Source of the DNA: Acorus gramineus
Lineage: Eukaryota; Streptophyta; Magnoliopsida; Acorales; Acoraceae
Direction: 5' to 3'
NCBI GenBank assembly: GCA_030737835.1
Contig: CM060857.1
Span: forward strand, 11,184,457 to 11,248,456
DNA: 64,000 nt
In this document: positions 10,801 to 22,280 of the stretch, piece after piece
Layout of the letters: every line of letters begins with the position of its first letter
How positions within the stretch are numbered: the first letter of the stretch is position 1
Program-made: the position numbers and the translations under genes
The notes under the pieces: model-generated
What the model was told of the DNA's origin: nothing
Databases searched by the model: none
The model's input: only the letters and a program-made list of their open reading frames with translations

Positions 10801-12330
10801 ATGCGGATCTCCCAAATCCGCGAGATTGAAATATGATAAAAAGGGTTATACTGGACAAGTGAATGTTATAATTTTTAAGACCTCTACCTCCAACTAAAAA
10901 GACCTATTTATGACTTGATCGTTGAAGTGTCTTTGACAGGAGCACCACATCCTCAACCCTTCTGTGGAGCACATTAGTAGTGAAGGTGAACCGACGACAC
11001 CAATCAACAAAGTAGCTCTCACAATATATATAATTTCTAACAAACTCTACCATGTCAATATATGTATATCAAACTCCTACTCATTTAGTAGCCTTACCTC
11101 GTGGTGATTCTTATTTTTTTCATAACCCATTAATCTTTCTCATGAAACTTTACTTTTGCCATTGTCAAAAGTCTGTTATCCTAAAACCATTAATCTCAAT
11201 TTCCTGAACCATAAATTATATTACACTCATGACATAGCATATATAAGATTGTGAAATTTGATGTCCAAGTATTAGAATGAATATTTGGAAACATTGGCTA
11301 CTGAGGAGAGGATCCCACTATTAGGTGAGATGTGTAATTATTATCAAATTCCAATTAAAGTTGGAAGATTTTCTGCATAACTAAATTCTCATGCTAACTA
11401 TAGACATCCCTAGGAATTTGAAAGGTAGTGCCAAGTCTTTAAGCCCCATACAAAGAGTCTGTTATCCTGAATATATGTAATCTTTAGCTTAACCAAGTCT
11501 TCTTGGAGATTGTGTTTTTTTTTACTTCTTTACTTCAATTCACTGTTGCACATCTAATGAAATCCTTAATTGTGTAATGTCTCTGCCAAATGTACTCACT
11601 ATCAATACTAGTCATAACTCTATTTCCCTGCAAGTGGCATTGCTATAGTGGTGTTATATATAACAAGTCATATTGTTGTGATGGATGGAATCTTGAGGGC
11701 CTGACCTCTGTTTTCCCACAATGCCCCCCTCAAATCTTGATTACACACTGACAAACTGCAAAACAGGATGACCCATTTAAGGATGGATGAATTAATAACT
11801 GTTTCAGCGTTCCAGTCAGTTCTGTGTGTCCCTCCCTCTCAAGGAATGTGGGGGCATTCCGGGAAAGGGAGACCATGTGTCAAAGTGTGAATAACTATGG
11901 TAAAAACCCGGTCTAGATCCAGTTAGGCCTGGTTACCATTAATATTGAACTATACAATTAATTAATCAAACTACACAATCTATAAATCAAATTACACAAC
12001 CAATTATTGGGTATAGTGTTATTCTCTGTGCAATTCGATTAATAAGCTATGTAGTTCGATTTATAGATTTTACAATTCGATACAGATGGTATCAAGTTTG
12101 ACTGGATCTGAACTTGTAAAAATCTACTTCTTTTAGACGTATAGACAAAAGCTTCCATGCCAGATTATCCAAAGACTTATTTTTCTCACCCCCATGTTAG
12201 TGGGGTATGTCCTAAAAACAAAACTTCACAGCGGGTCACCCCCATGAACTTGGTATGGTAAACATGTTGGGTGGATTTGATTTCTCACCGGACACCAAGG
12301 AAGGGCTGTACAGGGACCGTCTTCCACCTT
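7863..12330. other. AT-rich intergenic DNA with decayed repeats
   Basis: No gene was recognised on either strand; the longest open frames are low-complexity. A dispersed AT-rich repeat lies at 8810-9130. Three diverged direct copies of a segment with GATGAAATGT and GGATTTTCAT lie within 10068-10450. A loose inverted repeat around AATCTATAAATC is at 11950-12080. Confidence 0.4.
8810..9130. repeat. Dispersed AT-rich repeat, inverted copy at 40.65-40.93 kb
   Basis: The segment containing CAGATATTATATATTGAAAA and ATATGTCAGACACGGATA is recognisable in reverse complement at 40650-40930. Both copies end in TCGGATA-type motifs, so they belong to one element family, which I cannot name. Confidence 0.55.
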
Positions 12331-12445
12331 TAATCGAGGGTATCTATGGCGTGTCATGTAGACATACAAGACTCGAACTCAAATCCCTTCACTAAAGAGA
12401 AATACATCCATCATTCTATTAAGAGGAGGTTCAATCTATGTACAT
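12330..12445 (-). mobile_element. tRNA-like SINE remnant
   Basis: On the minus strand GAGTTCGAGTC resembles a pol III box B, about 50 bp downstream of an A-box-like stretch. A related sequence with CTACTAAGAGGAGGTTGAG-type wording is at 54.5-54.6 kb. The 3' tail is not clear. Confidence 0.3.
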
Positions 12446-13008
12446 TGTTAACTCCTACATTATATTGTTATTCATTCAAATATGGACGGTGTTGGAGAGA
12501 TGGACCTGTAAAAAAAAATATAATGACAAAATTGAGGTGTTTTCTTATCCTAAAAAAATTACAGTCCTAAAAAATAGCGAATTAATAAAAAAAAAAAAGA
12601 AGGTATTAATTTCCCCCTTTTTTTTACTTTTGATGAATACACAAGAAAAATATCACACAAAATTTCCATTCAGCATTGAATAACAAGTAATACAGGGGTA
12701 CCCCACAAAATTTCACACACACAAGGAAATCTAGTCTAGTCCAGAAAAATAATAATAAAGAAATAAATAAAAGACAGAGAGGGCGCGCTCTCTCTCCCTT
12801 TGGAGAGGGCTCACACACACACAGAGAGACAACACACCTAGTAGCAGAGTCTCTCATTTTTTTAAAACAACAATATGGATAGCCTTTTGTAGGATGCCTT
12901 TGCAGTCCAACAAAGGCTACTTTTTATTTGTTTTTTCTTTCTTTAAAACAAACACATCCAGCATCAACGACTACCTTTTTGTTGGTCTCCGACAACTCTC
13001 ATGTTGTT

Positions 13009-16000
13009 TTAGTAGAAGTTGAGGCCGGAAGTGTAAGTTGCTTTAGGAGACCAGTTCCTTGGAATCACATCTCTTGCAGAGAGAGTTCTCTGTGTGGATA
13101 GTGTGGTCAGCTTCAGTGAGAAGGGTCCCTTCAGAGGCCCTCCTATGATGCACCAATTAGCACCCCATACGTGCTTCATCTCTAACCAGTCCTCTGAAGA
13201 AGTCTGCATGCATTTCAATCATTTGCCCATTTGTTAGTGCCTCATAGTACCACCTCTTCTCTGAGGCTATGTCCAGCCCTTACTCAAACCTATACCAAAT
13301 TTCATTTAAAATTCGAGCAAAAGCTTGATTTGATATGATGTATCTTCAACCATCACTTTGTATTTCACTCAAATCTTTTTAAAAATTCATGTCTTCTTCT
13401 AATTATTTCCTATCAACATTTTTAAAGTCTTTTCCCAAACATTTTTACTATTCAATTTTTCTTCCTTTTAAGATATTTAAATTTAAAAATTATAATCATC
13501 TAATTTTTTAAAAAAGATAAAAATATTTTTTTTTATGGAGTAAAAATAAGATATTAAAAAATAAAGATAAAGACTTAAGAAAGAAGACCACTTTTTTTTT
13601 TTGAGTTTCCAGAGATGGTAAAAATTTTGGGGGGGTGGGAAAACATCTAATATAATTCAACGGTGGAGTTGAAAGAAAAAAATTCACATTGGAAAAAAAT
13701 GTAGAGATAAAAAAAAAAAAAGAGATGTTGAAAATTTGGTTAAAGATTTGGGTCTCATTTGATTTGGGTAAAGATTTGAGTAAAAGTTTGATTTGATATG
13801 GGTACGAGTAAATGGTTGGAGAGGGTTTTCGGTGACTTTTACTCAAATTTAAATTTGAACAAAGATTTGAATACAGGATTGGAGATGCTCTTAGCATGGA
13901 CAATGTGAAAAGATTGAGGATCTCATTTTCAAAACAGATTTTTCATAGGAGTTTTCAACCAGATTTTTTCATAAGAGTTGTGTTAACACTCATCAGTCTT
14001 TTTTGAGAATCCCAAATACAGTCTCATCTCATCTCATATATTTCATGACAAGTGGATGAAAAAAACAACTCACAATAACTGGGTTCCACACTAAGGTCTG
14101 GCCAAGAATATGAGCGGAAAGCAAGATCTTTATTACATAATGAAGAAAAAACAGAGGAAGAAAAGCAGAGTTTAGTGTCTTGTCCAATGAATTTAGGATA
14201 TTAAAAACAAAAAACTTCTATTTTTTATGAGCAATAACAGATGACACATGAAGCATAAAAAAACAGAGAGAGAGAGAGAGAGAGAGCAAGAGATTCACAG
14301 GTTTGATGTGCATGGAACCGATGTCACCGTCTCCCTCTTCAAATTCCACCAGAACGGACAGCCAGTAATCCGTGGACCCCTCGTTCACGTGAAACGCTAT
14401 GTTCTTCCTTGCGTACTTGCATTTGGTCCTGCAATTACAAGTTCATGAAAAATCAAAGTCATTAATATACATATACATATATGTGAGCTTAATTGACACA
14501 TTATTCATGCAGTTTAAGTAAAGCTTGACCCTTATTGAGGCTTAAAAATTGAACTTCAGTATAAGATGGTGCAACTTGAACAAGTTAAATCTGATCTAAC
14601 CCAAACTAATCGGACTTTTGGGTGGATTCATGTTGAGATGTTAGTAGTTGGATTTAACCTGAATCCCAACCCAAACAAACCCACTCCGATTTGGGTGAAG
14701 TTTGGATTGAGGGCTTTGGTTATACTGGCTCAACTTGAATCCAATGGGATATTGGGATGAGTAGTAAACTTCAAAGTTCAACTCAAATTTTAATATGTGA
14801 AAAAAATATAAACTGTTTAATTTTTTTTTTTTATCTTGAAATCTATCAACAGTTTCATTTTTTTTACCCTGTTTAGAACCCCGTTTGAAAGATAAAACTT
14901 TTGATAAACTAGTTTGATAAAAATCGATATCTAGGAAACTCATTTTCTAAACTTTTTCAAAAGCATATTATTTGTACTAAAAAGCTGAAATAACTTTTTA
15001 ATTAACTATATTTTTTTAATCCGTTAGAAGACACATTTTTTTCGTTTTTCGATTTATGCAAAATCAAACTCCCTTTCAAACACATTTTCAAGTGTGGTCT
15101 TAATACAATATATATCACCCTTCTTCTTATTTTCACCTCTATCACCTCCTCCACCTGAGCACCAACTATTCTTTGTTACAACTAGTGTATAAGTGAAATT
15201 ATTATTTATTTACTTACCGCCCAAATACGAATTTGGGGTGCTTTTGAGTTTGCAGGAAATTATTTTTCTCAAATTCATTTCAAAACAAAAATAAAAAAAT
15301 TACGGTTTCATTTTTGTAAAAAAATATCTAAAAGCTATTTTTTTTTATAATATTTGTTTATTAATTTAATTTTAAATTCAATTTAAAAAAAAAAAACTAA
15401 TTTTCAAACTCATTTCAAATGAGACCTTAAAATAGTATCATTTTAGAAACTTAAATCAGAACCAAATCTGACTCAACCTAGATCATACCCAAAGTTGAGT
15501 TGGTCATAGTTCAATTTATCTCCAACACAAGTCACAAAACGGCATTTCAACCAATGTAAAAAAGTTGCAAACCGAGCTTTTGAAAAAGTTGACTAACATC
15601 TCCTCTCCTTGAAAAAATAACGGAGGATAAAAATAAAAAACAATAAAAAAATTTGAATGACGAAAATGCCCATCCCATGGGCCCCGGAGACCAATCTCTC
15701 TATCCAAAGACGAATGTGGGGCATTTTCGTCATTCTCCACACCCCCCCCCCCCCCTTTAGACTCACCTCCGGTAGACCACCTGAATCTCGCCCCGGTCAC
15801 GCAGTTCTGACCCGAGCCCAGCCACGGCCATGCGTCCGAACGCGGCGCCGCTCAAATCGAAGTGGGTCCTCCCATTTGAGCAGTACCCGCCGGGGCACTC
15901 ATCGGTGACAATGACGGTCACTGCCCTCCTCGAACACACCCCCTCGTCGAGGCACCTCACCTTGTAACACGCCCCGCACCCCTCCCCGTCCCTGAACAGC

Positions 16001-16302
16001 ACCGGACTCACCGCCCCCACCCGCGCCTTCAGCGGTCTCACGTCCACCAGCGACCCGTACCCACACGCGCCTCCTGTCACACCACACGCGCGTGAGACAA
16101 ATAAACAAAAGACCCATTCGTAACGGCTACATTTTGGGAGGGGGGGGATTGGGTTTTCACGTACCGTCGCTTCCGTCACCGTCGGGGCTTCCGTACCAGG
16201 TGGCGGTGGCGGGTTCCCAGTTTGGGTCGGTGAGGGAGGACGATAAGGCGGCGGAGAAGAGGAGATGGAGGAGGAGCGCGGCGGGGAGACGGTGAGTCGG
16301 CA
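13009..16302 (-). CDS. Beta-expansin, EXPB3-like, four exons, frameshift in signal peptide
   Basis: Exons on the minus strand are 16302-16165, 16073-15767, 14428-14299 and 13203-13009 (stop TAA). Expansins are secreted proteins that loosen cell walls non-enzymatically. Exon 1 encodes a signal peptide and the mature start TDPNWEPATATWYGSPDG. Exon 2 is the double-psi beta-barrel domain, with GGACGYG, GCGACYKVRC, TDECPGGYC and HFDLSGAAFG. Exons 3-4 are the carbohydrate-binding domain (FHVNEGSTDYWLSVLVEF, VWGANWCIIGGPLKGPFS) ending NFY. All introns are GT..AG. The wording is closest to Arabidopsis EXPB3 (family knowledge), and about 256 residues is the usual size. Oddity: the only upstream ATG (16302) runs one base out of phase with the mature protein. 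The base is missing within the CATCTCTCTTCTCC stretch near 16262, so either this is a sequence error or the gene is a recent pseudogene. Exons 2-4 are intact. Confidence 0.88.
14429..15766 (-). other. Large intron 2 of the beta-expansin
   Basis: A 1.34-kb AT-rich intron whose donor GTGAGT (15766) abuts a run of about 16 C (15741-15756 on the plus strand). It holds degraded repeat text (TTGAACAAGTTAAATCTGAT, AACCCAAACTAATCGG) but no gene. Confidence 0.7.
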
Positions 16303-16656
16303 TTGTTTTGACTGCTCTTCGTTCGAGGAGGGGGCTCTGTTTTTTATGTTGGGGGGGTAGGTTGGGTGTATTGACGGAAATGCCCTTGTTAACGGCGTTT
16401 GATGGGGATTGGTTTTTTTAACGGTCGTGGAGTGTTGGGCCGGGCCTTGACCGTTATGTTCTGTTAATTTGTTTTATTTTGGATGGTACGGTCAGTCGGG
16501 TCACATGTGATGTTCGTGAGGTAGGCAGAGTGGGTTGTGTCAAGTGAGTGAAGACTGAAAGAGCGTGTGAATGGAGAGAGGGAGAGACAGACCTGCCGAC
16601 ACTTGGTGGGAACGTTTACTTGGGATCTCAAAAATATTTATATTATTTATTTTGGC
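16303..16656 (-). promoter_or_regulatory. Upstream region of the beta-expansin
   Basis: About 350 bp lie between the expansin start and the Mutator-like element at 16666. The best TATA-like string on the minus strand is CATAAAAAAC about 45 bp before the ATG, which is weak. The transposon would sit inside or just beyond the proximal promoter. Confidence 0.35.
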
Positions 16657-17644
16657 TTTCTACAGCAATAATGATTTTTGGGCCCCAACTAATAGGCCCC
16701 AACCCAAGCCCCATGAGGTGGCAACCTTGAAATACCTATATTAGCCCTCCTAACTATTCTCCCCGTTTTTTTCAATAACCGTTCAATTAATGCCGAGTTA
16801 GTTATGACTTTGATACGCACGATAAAAAAAATTTAATGCCTAGCATATGAACCGTTCAAATTTTTTCGGTGTATGAAGATACTTCATTTGCACGATCAAA
16901 AAAAAAAAATCACAGAGTTTTATAAGATTGATATGCTGCAAAGAAAACAAACATCAATTTACATTTTTCGTTCAGACTTTCAACGTTGAAAGAGAGGATT
17001 TCATCGTTTTTCTTTTTTTTTCGTGCGATTTTAATGGTGGTGCAAATATCCAGGTTAGGTATTTCGAACCCTCAAAAAATATCACGATTTACATTTATTT
17101 TATATCTAGACTCAATGGTGGAAGTGAAAACAAGCATCGAAATCATTTTTTTTTTTCAGTTGGATCTGTGGAGGTTATTAGAATTGTGCGGTTCATATGT
17201 TTTTTTGTTCGCGATCGATTGTGGTGAGACAATGGCGATCCAATCAGGTTAGATTTATATTCGATATGAATGATTCCTATCCTATCTGATTTTTTTATTA
17301 CTCATTCGATTTCCAGATACACGTGTATCTTGATTTTATTTTTCAAGCACGATTTGAAGTTTGACATTTTATTTGTCCATGGAATTGATAATGTTTATGT
17401 GATTCATATGTAATTGCTAATTGTCATATATATATATTCCAGTATATGAAGGCTTGAAGGACTTTTTTTAAAGTATATGTACTGCTAATTAACATGTTTG
17501 GTATTTCAAAATCCATATGTTTGTTGTTTGGTTTTAAGATACAGCACTGTATCTTAAATTGAATTTTTGACATTTTATTTTTCTCCATGGAATTGATTAA
17601 TGTTAATCTGATTCATATAAAATTTCTAATTGTCATATAGATAT

Positions 17645-17688
<44 letters not shown>

Positions 17689-17862
17689 AAAAAGTATTGA
17701 AGGACTTTTTTTAAAGTATATGTACTGCTAATTAACATGTTTGGTAATTCAAAATCCACATGTTTGTTGTTTGGTTTTAAGATACAGCATTGTATCTTAA
17801 ATTGAATTTTATGGAATTGATAAATGTTTATCTGATTCATATAAAATTTCTAATTGTCATAT

Positions 17863-17919
<57 letters not shown>

Positions 17920-18268
17920 ATTGAAGGACTTTTTTTAAAGTATATGTACTGCTAATTAACATGTTTGGTAATTCAAAATCCACATGATTGTTGTTTGGTT
18001 TTAAGATACAGCATTGTATCTTAAAATCAATTTTTGACATTTTATTTTCACCATGGAATTGATTAATGTGTACCTGATTAATATTTAATTGCTAATTGTC
18101 ATATACGTATATACATATAAAGGTTTGAAGGACTATATTTGAAAATATGTACTGCTTTTAACATGTCCGGTAATTCAAAATCCATATGTTTTTGTATTGG
18201 TTTTAAGATACACCTGTGTATCTTAATTTGAATTTTATAACATGTGACTACTTTTCTATTTTCAACAG

Positions 18269-18426
18269 GCAGTGAGGAGGATTATATGGATGACACATTT
18301 GAAGAATCAAATTATTTGGAAGACATCTACGATTCATGTGAAATGGAAACCAGTTTACCAAAGGAAGTGATTGATTTGGCTGATCAGCAAAATGTGGACG
18401 AGATAACATTGTATTTGATACAGTGA
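18269..18426 (+). pseudogene. Acidic exon-like fragment, copy 1
   Basis: A possible exon follows a TTTTCAACAG acceptor and encodes GSEEDYMDDTFEESNYLEDI, then ends DEITLYLIQ and a stop. It is strongly acidic and 52 residues long. The style recalls the acidic amino-terminal parts of FAR1/FRS-related MULE proteins, but I do not recognise the family. The same frame is preserved in copy 2. It may be a captured or relict exon of the element. Confidence 0.35.
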
Positions 18427-19048
18427 TAGATGTATCTGAATTTGATGGTGTATCTGAAATTTGTATTAGACATCTATGTGAAATGCAAATCAATTTCAAA
18501 TTGTATGTGGAATGTATGTCTATTGTGATGTGTATGTGAGACTTTTTATTAGGTATACCTTAACTCAAAAAATGAATCAAATATAATTGGCTGCTTCTCC
18601 AGCATAGTAGATAATAACTATTGAGGTGTGTCTGAATGTGAAATGTGTATCTTAAAACCTGTTTCAAGCACAATTTGAAGTTTGACATTTTATTTCTCCA
18701 TGGAATTGATCAAAATCCACATGTTTGTTGTTTGGTTTTAAGATACAGCACTGTATCTTAAATTGAATTTTTGACATTTTATTTTTCTCCATGGAATTGA
18801 TTAATGTTAATCTGATTCATATAAAATTTCTAATTGTCATATAGATATAGATATATATATATATATATATGTATAAAAAGTATTGAAGGACTTTTTTTAA
18901 AGTATATGTACTGCTAATTAACATGTTTGGTAATTCAAAATCCACATGTTTGTTGTTTGGTTTTAAGATACAGCATTGTATCTTAAATTGAATTTTATGG
19001 AATTGATAAATGTTTATCTGATTCATATAAAATTTCTAATTGTCATAT

Positions 19049-19093
<45 letters not shown>

Positions 19094-19442
19094 ATTGAAG
19101 GACTTTTTTCAAAGTATATGTACTGCTAATTAACATGTTTGGTAATTCAAAATCCACATGATTGTTGTTTGGTTTTAAGATACAGCATTGTATCTTAAAA
19201 TCAATTTTTGACATTTTATTTTCACCATGGAATTGATTAATGTGTACCTGATTAATATTTAATTGCTAATTGTCATATACGTATATACATATAAAGGTTT
19301 GAAGGACTATATTTGAAAATATGTACTGCTTTTAACATGTCCGGTAATTCAAAATCCATATGTTTTTGTATTGGTTTTAAGATACACCTGTGTATCTTAA
19401 TTTGAATTTTATAACATGTGACTACTTTTCTATTTTCAACAG

Positions 19443-19600
19443 GCAGTGAAGAGGATTATATGGATGACACATTTGAAGAATCAAATTATTTGGAAGACAT
19501 CTACGATTCATGTGAAATGGAAACCAGTTTACCAAAGGAAGTGATTGATTTGGCTGATCAGCAAAATGTGGACGAGATAACATTGTATTTGATACAGTGA
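19443..19600 (+). pseudogene. Acidic exon-like fragment, copy 2
   Basis: Second tandem copy of the fragment at 18269-18426, with the same acceptor, the same 52-residue translation and the same stop. Only a synonymous GAG/GAA change was seen near the start. Confidence 0.35.
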
Positions 19601-20156
19601 TAGATGTATCTGAATTTGATGGTGTATCTGAAATTTGTATTAGACATCTATGTGAAATGCAAATCAATGTCAAATTGTATGTGGAATGTATGTCTATTGT
19701 GATGTATGTGAGACTTTTTATTAGGTATACCTTAACTCAAAAAATGAATCAAATATAATTGGCTGCTTCTCCAGCATAGTAGATAATAACTATTGAGGTG
19801 TGTCTGAATGTGAAATGTGTATCTTAAAACCTGTTTCAAGCACAATTTGAAGTTTGACATTTTATTTCTCCATGGAATTGATTAAAGTTTATCTGATTCA
19901 TATTTAATTTCTAATTGTCATATATATATATATATGTATATAAAGGCTTGAAGGACTTTTTTTAAAATATATGTACTGCTAATTAACATGTTTGGTAATT
20001 CAAAATCCACATGGTTTTTGTTTGGTTTTAAGATACAGCACTGTATCTTAAAATGATTTTCAGATACAAGTATCTGATATTACAGGCTAATTGCATCATT
20101 CGAAGCAGAATATGAATGGTGTGCACAGGAAAACATAAAACATTTGTGATTTTCCA

Positions 20157-20416
20157 AATCAAGATACACTGTCGAATTTCAGATACACAGTATTAACAGA
20201 AGAAATTCAGATGCACAGAAGGGAAAATTCAACAACTGAGACAGTTTCTTGATTGGATTCCACATTTGCAAGAAGTGCAAAAAATTAATCTAGATACACT
20301 GCCGAATTTCAGATACACGATATTAACGGAAGAAATTCAGATGCACGGAAGGAAAAATTTCACAACTGAGACAGTTTCTTGATTGGATTCCACATTTGCA
20401 AGAAGTGCAAAAAAAA
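20157..20416 (+). repeat. 130-bp tandem repeat near the right end of the Mutator-like element
   Basis: Two units containing GAATTTCAGATACAC and TTCTTGATTGGATTCCACAT begin near 20160 and 20290. A further 60-bp duplication (ATTAATGGTGCCCC, GGATTCGGTTAC) follows at 20640-20720. Confidence 0.8.
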
Positions 20417-20879
20417 AAATGTGACTTTTTTATCAGATACAAATGACCTGTTTTTTTTTTTTGTCAAAAAAAAAAAAAAAATACAAAATCTATCCTTTTT
20501 TATTCGCCATTGTTAACGGTTTGTTGGGGAAGAGAATCAGATGGATTGAAATCTTGATCGCCTAATTTTTTTTCTTTTTTTTTCATTCATATGGCTTTGC
20601 CCAAATCGGAACCCTAACATTCAAATTTTATTGGGAAAGGAATTAATGGTGCCCCCATTTGTGGAATTCGGTTACTTTGGGGAGAGGAATTAATGGTGCC
20701 CCAATTTGTGGGATTCGGTTACGATTTTAATGAGGATATTAATGATAAGGATAGTTATGTAATTGGCCTTTTGGTGGTTAGAAAAAGTCAAACAAGGGAC
20801 CAATAGGATTATGCCACCTATTGGGGCTCAGCAATGGGGCCTAATATTTGGGGCCCGGGTAGCAGCACTGTTTCTACAG

Positions 20880-21135
20880 GGTGGACACTTTGGTTTTTTA
20901 TATATATTTTTGGTGTGAATAAAACAAATCATATAAAATTGCAATGAGACTTGTTAGGTCATTCCATTTTCGGTCTCAAAAGCTGGTTTTATCGTAACTT
21001 GTATATATCTCATTAAAAATTTTTATATATTTTTAACTGATATTATTTAATTTATTAAGGTATGTATTTTAAATTTTATAAAAATTCATACCTTATCACA
21101 TAAGTAATATGATTTAAAAAAAAAATGAACAATCA
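20880..21135. other. AT-rich spacer
   Basis: Nothing recognisable; it starts right after the 9-bp duplication of the Mutator-like element. Confidence 0.4.
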
Positions 21136-21149
21136 GTCCTGGATGTAGA

Positions 21150-21720
21150 GTTAAGGGTCTTCAAAAGCCCGAGGCCTGAAAACCCGGCCCGCCCGGCTCG
21201 GGCCATTCACATGTCTGGCCAACCCGGCCCGCAGGCTCGCCCAAACTAGGCCCATTCGGGCTTACTGGTAGGCCCGCTCGCGGACCCGGCCCGTAGGCCC
21301 ATAGGGGCAATCCAATAAATGAGTCATATGTAATTTGATGTAATTTTTATTTGAATTGTGGTTGAATTATACAAATTATTGACATTTATGTAGGTGCCAA
21401 TTTAGTTAATTACATGTGATTATTTAGTTTTTCAAGTAATTAATTCATTTAATATTTTTATTGTTGAATAATAGATATAAATATGTTTTTCAACATTATA
21501 CTTAAAATTTTGTGTTATTTTAACATTATATACAAATGAACAACTTAAAATTTAAAAATAAAAAGAAATAGTATGTTTAAAATCTGGGCCCTTAGGATTG
21601 AAGCCCAGGCCCAGCCTGTTAGGCCCGTTCAGGCCAAAGCCCGTGGGCAGGGCCTGGGCCCACTTTTTTGCTATGGCCGGCCCGGCCTGGGCCCGGGCCG
21701 GGGGCCTTGTTTAAAAAATA
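21150..21720. mobile_element. GGCCCG-motif repeat, possibly hAT-like
   Basis: Two GC-rich flanks (21170-21310 and 21590-21710) made of reiterated CCCGGCCCG/GGGCC motifs enclose an AT-rich centre. Such runs are common at the ends of plant hAT-type non-autonomous elements (family knowledge). No 8-bp target duplication was identified, so the class is uncertain. Confidence 0.4.
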
Positions 21721-21839
21721 CTTTTTAGTTAAATTGAATGTCATAGACCCATTTGAAATGGAATCCTTTCATTCAAAAAAAAAAAAATATGGGAAAAAAA
21801 CATTGTTTTGCTGCCAAAAAAAAATATTTATTTTTTTAA

Positions 21840-22165
21840 CAAGAAGGAATTGGAATGAAACACAACTCACCACAAGCAAAAGAGGGTTATAATACAAGAA
21901 TGCCTCATGTCTAAATAAATCTTGAAGGTCTGCACTCATTCTCATGACACAGTCCCAACCAACCTGCACCTTCCATATATTTATTGGTCCGAGCATATAT
22001 CACCATCAAAATAATATTTCTGAAAATGATAGCTTTTATTGGTGTGTCTGAAAATGATATTTCTGAACTCAATCCATTGCGCAGGGAAAAAAAACAAAAA
22101 CTGACCTTGCAGCAAATAAAACCCCAAAGAATAAATAGCAAAACCTGAAAAATATTCATTTTATT
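21840..22165 (-). pseudogene. Inverted partial copy of the EXS gene (exons 3-4)
   Basis: On the minus strand this carries a copy of exon 3 (VLLFILWGFICCK), its GTCAGT donor, the whole following intron and exon 4 (VGWDCVMRMSADLQDLFRHE, then AFLYYNPLLLV) with its GTGAGT donor. It matches 31140-31480 on the plus strand. Amino-acid changes (S to C, R to Q, IY to RH) and a small internal duplication in the intron show decay. Since the intron is retained, it arose from DNA, not from a processed transcript. Confidence 0.88.
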
Positions 22166-22280
22166 TCCATTCAAGAAGTATTGTTGGTTTAGAAATTTGA
22201 AACAAGGTATTTTTTAAATGTATGATTGGTCGAAGGGAATATGCAAAAAAAATAACGTGTATTTGCAATATTTCTTTTTT

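Larger units (their letters stand above)
17521..19900 (+). repeat. Tandem duplication of about 1.2 kb inside the Mutator-like element
   Basis: The unit from TTGTTGTTTGGTTTTAAGAT at 17521 restarts at 18725 (1204 bp). The second copy is nearly identical but about 30 bp shorter, because two AT microsatellites (17648-17684 and 17866-17915 in copy one) are contracted. A partial third start lies at about 19840-20050. High identity suggests a recent duplication. Confidence 0.9.
16666..20870. mobile_element. Mutator-like element (4.2 kb) with 9-bp target duplication
   Basis: TTTCTACAG occurs perfectly at 16657-16665 and 20871-20879. Just inside, the two ends are imperfect inverted repeats sharing GGGCCCCAA, TAGGCCCCA, AGCCCCA and AGGTGGCA. 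A 9-bp duplication is characteristic of the Mutator (MULE) superfamily. No transposase with a DDE signature was found. The interior is AT-rich and repeated, and holds two copies of a short acidic exon, so the element looks non-autonomous. Confidence 0.75.

Noticed and set aside
13508-13903. 131-codon minus-strand ORF
   Set aside because: It lies in intron 3 of the expansin, is rich in Phe/Lys homopolymers from A/T runs, and has no domain.
15899-16117. 72-codon minus-strand ORF overlapping expansin exon 2
   Set aside because: Out-of-frame shadow of the GC-rich expansin exon.
17613-19214. Four minus-strand ORFs with YIYIYI tails
   Set aside because: They are translations of AT microsatellites within the tandem duplication of the Mutator-like element.
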